A stretch of DNA of 64,000 nt, taken from Streptomyces cellostaticus (GTDB lineage Bacteria > Actinomycetota > Actinomycetes > Streptomycetales > Streptomycetaceae). Made by a program: the position numbers and the translations under genes. Below, in pieces: positions 60,623-64,000 of this stretch. The number at the start of each line of letters is the position of its first letter. Positions within the stretch are counted from its first letter, which is position 1. Location: contig NZ_KQ948018.1 of NCBI RefSeq assembly GCF_001513965.1, forward strand, positions 217,113 through 281,112, given 5' to 3'. A model generated the notes under the pieces. That model ran no database searches, was not told the origin of the DNA, and saw only the letters and a program-made list of their open reading frames with translations.

Positions 60623-62053
60623 ATGCGTACTGCGTACAGCGTGGAGACGGTAAGGGCGGCCGAGCGGGAGTTGATGGCACGGCTGCCGGACGGGGCGCTG
60701 ATGCAGCGGGCCGCCGCCGGGCTGGCCGCTGCCTGCGCGGAGTTGCTCGGGCGGGTGTACGGCAGCCGGGTGGTGCTGCTCGTCGGGAGCGGGGACAACG
60801 GCGGGGACGCGCTGTATGCGGGGGCGCGGCTGGCGCGGCGGGGAGCCGGGGTCACGGCCGTACTGCTCGCCCCCGAGCGTACCCACTCCGGTGGCCTCGC
60901 GGCCCTGCGCCGGGCGGGGGGTTCGGTCGTGGCTTCCGGTTCCGTCGAGGAAGTGATCGGGCGGGCCGATCTCGTTGTGGACGGCATTGTCGGGATCGGG
61001 GGGAAGGGCGGGCTGCGGCCGGATGCCGAGGCGCTGGCCGGTGTGGTCGAGCGGGCGCGGGCCGCTGTCGTCGCCGTCGATCTGCCGAGCGGGGTCGAGG
61101 CGGACACCGGGGAGGTGCGGGGGGCCGCGATCCGGGCCGACCTCACCGTCACCTTCGGGACCCACAAGCCGGGGCTGCTGATCGATCCGGCGCGGGAGTA
61201 CGCCGGGTCCGTGCGGCTGGTCGACATCGGGCTCGAACTGCCGCCCACCGCCGAGCTGGAGGCGTTGCAGCACGCTGACGTGGCGCGGCTGCTGCCGGTG
61301 CCCGCGGCCGAGAGCGACAAGTACCGGCGGGGGGTTGTGGGCATCGCCGCCGGGTCCTCGCGGTATCCGGGGGCCGCCGTGCTCGCCGTCTTTGGGGCGC
61401 TGCGGGGCGGGGCCGGGGCCGTGCGGTACGTCGGGCCCGCGAAGGGCTCCGTCATCGCTCGCTTCCCGGAGACGCTGGTCTCCGACGAAGGGCCTGCCAG
61501 GGCCGGGCGGGTGCAGGCCTGGGTGGTGGGCCCCGGCGCCGGGGACGACGCGGCCACCGTGGCTCAGGTGCTGGACATCGACGTACCGGTGCTGCTGGAC
61601 GCCGACGGGCTGCGGCTGGCCGAGCGGGACGCGGTGCGGCGGCGTACGGCGCCGACGCTGATGACCCCGCACGCCGGGGAGGCGGCCGCGCTGCTCGGGG
61701 TACGGCGGGAGGAGGTCGAGGGGGCTCGGCTGGCCGCGGTGCGGGAGTTGGCGGCGGTGTACCGGGCGACCGTGCTGCTGAAGGGGTCCACGACGCTGGT
61801 CGCGGACTTCGGGGGAGGGGCGGTGCGGGTCAACGCCACCGGGACGGGGTGGCTGGCCACGGCCGGGAGCGGGGACGTGTTGTCGGGGCTGGCGGGGTCA
61901 CTGCTGGCGGCGGGGCTGTCCGCGCTGGACGCGGGGAGTGCGGCGGCGTATCTGCACGGGCTCGCGGGGCGGTTCGCGGCGGAGGGGGCGCCGGTGGGGG
62001 CGCATGATGTTGCCGAGGAGTTGCCTTCGGCCTGGCGGGATGTCTACCGGTAA
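60623..62053 (+). CDS. nnr: bifunctional NAD(P)H-hydrate epimerase/dehydratase
   Basis: This enzyme repairs damaged NAD(P)H hydrates: the N-terminal YjeF_N domain epimerises, the C-terminal carbohydrate-kinase-like domain dehydrates with ADP or ATP. It has 476 residues. The epimerase shows VGSGDNGGDALYAGARLA and DLPSGVEADTG; the dehydratase begins near residue 222, with LMTPHAGEAAALLG, VLLKGSTTLVA and the GTGWLATAGSGDVLSG loop. It is the second gene of the acpS-nnr pair. Confidence 0.95.
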   Translation: MRTAYSVETVRAAERELMARLPDGALMQRAAAGLAAACAELLGRVYGSRVVLLVGSGDNGGDALYAGARLARRGAGVTAVLLAPERTHSGGLAALRRAGGSVVASGSVEEVIGRADLVVDGIVGIGGKGGLRPDAEALAGVVERARAAVVAVDLPSGVEADTGEVRGAAIRADLTVTFGTHKPGLLIDPAREYAGSVRLVDIGLELPPTAELEALQHADVARLLPVPAAESDKYRRGVVGIAAGSSRYPGAAVLAVFGALRGGAGAVRYVGPAKGSVIARFPETLVSDEGPARAGRVQAWVVGPGAGDDAATVAQVLDIDVPVLLDADGLRLAERDAVRRRTAPTLMTPHAGEAAALLGVRREEVEGARLAAVRELAAVYRATVLLKGSTTLVADFGGGAVRVNATGTGWLATAGSGDVLSGLAGSLLAAGLSALDAGSAAAYLHGLAGRFAAEGAPVGAHDVAEELPSAWRDVYR

Positions 62054-62063
62054 GTCCTGGAAC

Positions 62064-62708
62064 TCACCCCTTCAAATACGCCAGCACCGCCAGCACCCGC
62101 CGGTTGTCCTCCGGAGACTGCTCGATCTCCAGCTTGCCGAAGATCGACGCGATGTGTTTCGCCACCGCGCTCTCGCTGATGTGCAGGGCCTGGGCGACGG
62201 CCGTGTTGGAGCGGCCCTCGGCCATGAGGGTGAGGACCTCGTGTTCGCGGGGGGTCAGGGAGTCGGTGCGGCCCCGCTTCTCGCTGCGGGTCAGGAGCTT
62301 GGCGATGACCTGGGGGTCCATCACCGTGCCGCCGGTGGCGACCGTGCGCAGGGCGTCGATGAACTGGGCGGTGTGGGTGACGCGGTCCTTGAGCAGGTAG
62401 CCGACGGCGCCCTCGCCGGAGGCGAGGAGTTCATGGGCGTAGAGCTGGTCGACGTACTGGGAGAGGATCAGGACCGGCAGGCCCGGACGGCTGCGGCGGG
62501 CCTCCAGGGCCGCCTTCAGGCCCTCGTCCGTGTGCGTCGGCGGCAGGCGGATGTCGATCACCGCCACGTCCAGGTCCGTCTGCGCCAGTGCCCGGACCAG
62601 CGCAGGGCCGTTGTCCACCGAGGCGACGACCTCGCAGCCGTGTTCGCGCAGGGTGCGGGTCAGGCCGTCGCGGAGGAGGAAGAGGTCTTCGGCGAGGACG
62701 ACGCGCAC
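62064..62708 (-). CDS. NarL/LuxR-family response regulator
   Basis: The 214-residue protein starts at the GTG at 62708 (VRVVLAEDLFLLRDG). The receiver domain has the acidic pair E-D near residue 7, the phospho-acceptor Asp in VIDIRLPPT, and the conserved Lys in YLLKDRV. The C-terminal LuxR HTH includes SLTPREHEVLTLMAEGRSN and ISESAVAKHIASIFGKL. Its start overlaps the kinase gene by 49 bp, so the two are translationally coupled as a two-component pair. Confidence 0.92.
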   Translation of the reverse strand: MRVVLAEDLFLLRDGLTRTLREHGCEVVASVDNGPALVRALAQTDLDVAVIDIRLPPTHTDEGLKAALEARRSRPGLPVLILSQYVDQLYAHELLASGEGAVGYLLKDRVTHTAQFIDALRTVATGGTVMDPQVIAKLLTRSEKRGRTDSLTPREHEVLTLMAEGRSNTAVAQALHISESAVAKHIASIFGKLEIEQSPEDNRRVLAVLAYLKG

Positions 62709-63940
62709 GGGATCTCCAGGGTCGCGGTGGTCGGTCCGCCCGGCGGGCTGTGCAGGGCGAGCGTGCCGTCGAAGGTATCCAATCGGCGCCGCACGCCGAG
62801 CAGTCCGGTCCCGGCGGACGTGTCCGCGCCGCCGTGGCCGTCGTCCGTGACGCTCACGCGCAGGCGAGTGCCGTCGTGGGTGAGGGTGATGTCCACTCTC
62901 GTCGCGTCCGCGTGCTTGGCCGCGTTGGTGAGGAGCTCGGACACCGCGAAGTAGGCCGCCGATGCGACGGGCGCGGGGAGGCGGGCCGGTGGCAGGCGGG
63001 CGTCCACCGCCACGTCCAGATGGCTGTCCAGAGCCAGGGAGCGGACCGCGTCGGCGAGGCCCCGGTCGGCCAGCACCGGAGGGTGGATGCCGTGCACGAG
63101 GTCGCGCAGGTCCTGCAACGCCCGCTCGGAGGTGGCCCGGACGTCCAGGAGGAGGGTGCGGGCCCGGTGCGGGTCGGTCCCCAGCAGGCGGGTCGCCTCG
63201 TCCAGGGTGAGGCCCAGGGCGACCAGGCGGGCCTGGGCGCCGTCGTGCAGGTCGCGTTCGATACGGGTGAGTTCGGCCGCGTGTACGTCCTGGGCGGCGG
63301 CCCGGGTGTCGGTGAGGCGGGCCACGCGCCGGGTCAGTTCGGTGCTGCGCGGGGCGGAGAGCAGGCGGTGGGTGAGGCGGGCGTGCAGGGCCGTCATGAC
63401 CGGGGCCAGGCGAAGGCCCGCCGCGATGAGGGCCAGGCCCAGCAGCAGTGCCGTGACCATGGTCGGCGTGGAGGTGACCGGTACGAAGGCGTACCAGTTG
63501 CCGTCGCCCAGCCGGCGCCAGACGAAGGGCTGGACGAGGGCGCCGAACGCCCCGTACTCGACCAGCGCGAGCGGAACGGCCGCCAGCAGCCCGCCCGTCC
63601 ACGGCTCCAGCCAGGCCCAGCGCAGGTCGTGCCAGAAGCCGTCGTCCCCGAGGATCGCGGCGCTGCCACGGCGGGCCGAGGTGCCGTGGGGGAGGGGGTC
63701 GGGCGGGCTGAGGGGGCGCCCGGTCCAGCGGGTTGCGCGGGCCCGGTACCGGTCCGACACGCGGCGCAGCAGCCCTGCGGCCGGAGGCAGCAGCCAGAAG
63801 CCGACCCCGAGCGGTACCAGCGCCAGCGCCCCACCGACCAGCACCCCGGCGCCGACCACGAGAAACCCGCTCAGCCCAAGCACCTGACACCGCCCGAGGT
63901 GAACCCAGCCACCGCGTGTCTGTGCCGGTGTCGCGGTCAT
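62660..63940 (-). CDS. sensor histidine kinase (HisKA_3 type)
   Basis: This is a 426-residue kinase starting at MTATPAQTRGG (an ATG at 63973 would add eleven residues). Up to four N-terminal membrane helices are seen: GFLVVGAGVLVGGALALVPL and GVGFWLLPPAAGLL, then TGGLLAAVPLALVEYGAF and MVTALLLGLALIAAGL. The phosphorylated His lies in IERDLHDGAQARLV, and the ATP domain has SELLTNAAKHA and DDGHGGADTSAGTGLLG. The signal sensed is unknown. It is paired with the downstream NarL-type regulator. Confidence 0.92.
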   Translation of the reverse strand: MTATPAQTRGGWVHLGRCQVLGLSGFLVVGAGVLVGGALALVPLGVGFWLLPPAAGLLRRVSDRYRARATRWTGRPLSPPDPLPHGTSARRGSAAILGDDGFWHDLRWAWLEPWTGGLLAAVPLALVEYGAFGALVQPFVWRRLGDGNWYAFVPVTSTPTMVTALLLGLALIAAGLRLAPVMTALHARLTHRLLSAPRSTELTRRVARLTDTRAAAQDVHAAELTRIERDLHDGAQARLVALGLTLDEATRLLGTDPHRARTLLLDVRATSERALQDLRDLVHGIHPPVLADRGLADAVRSLALDSHLDVAVDARLPPARLPAPVASAAYFAVSELLTNAAKHADATRVDITLTHDGTRLRVSVTDDGHGGADTSAGTGLLGVRRRLDTFDGTLALHSPPGGPTTATLEIPCASSSPKTSSSSATA

Positions 63941-64000
63941 GGTGTGGCTCCGGTGGGTCTGAGCACGTGGCATCGGCCGGGGTGTGCTCGGCGACCGTGC

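Overview
The window is a high-GC actinobacterial chromosome segment, almost certainly Streptomyces. The evidence is the codon bias, the frequent GTG starts and one TTG start (rpoB), the acidic N-terminal tail on NusG, the zinc-type S14, the RpoB and RpoC lengths (1161 and 1299 residues), and a gene order that matches the Streptomyces str/S10/spc/alpha ribosomal region. All calls come from reading the sequence; no database search was run.

Layout. 1-3.9 kb: an SDR fragment divergent from a TetR regulator with two operator-like palindromes, a hypothetical gene, an adenosine deaminase and an aspartate aminotransferase. 4-18.5 kb: tRNA-Trp, secE-nusG, rplK-rplA, a lipoprotein, rplJ-rplL, rpoB-rpoC and a second lipoprotein. 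18.5-24.3 kb: a membrane protein on the minus strand, then rpsL-rpsG-fusA-tuf. 24.3-33.4 kb: an accessory region between tuf and rpsJ. It holds a secreted GH115 alpha-glucuronidase, a 5'-damaged membrane-protein gene, a secreted PQQ-type sugar dehydrogenase, a complete pqqABCDE operon, and the decayed remains of a WhiJ-type regulator locus. 33.8-50.0 kb: the S10, spc and alpha operons with secY, adk, map, infA, rpoA and rplQ. 50.1-64 kb: truA, a membrane protein, rplM-rpsI, glmM, a secreted aspartate/glycine-rich protein, a DUF389 protein, coaA, glmS, a nucleotidyltransferase, acpS, nnr and a two-component system.

How the parts work together. Most of the window makes ribosomes, RNA polymerase, translation factors and the Sec translocon. 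The gaps carry strong intrinsic terminators and several likely ribosomal-protein leaders: an attenuator-like hairpin before rplJ, paired hairpins at the S10/spc boundary, and a near-identical 30-nt leader element before both rpsL and rpsJ. GlmS and GlmM supply amino sugar for the wall; CoaA and AcpS serve CoA and carrier-protein metabolism.

The most unusual part is the 24.3-33.4 kb region. The cofactor operon sits directly behind the gene for an enzyme that probably needs the cofactor, next to an extracellular glycosidase, and gene wreckage lies close to both ends. It looks like a place in the conserved ribosomal region where cargo has been exchanged.
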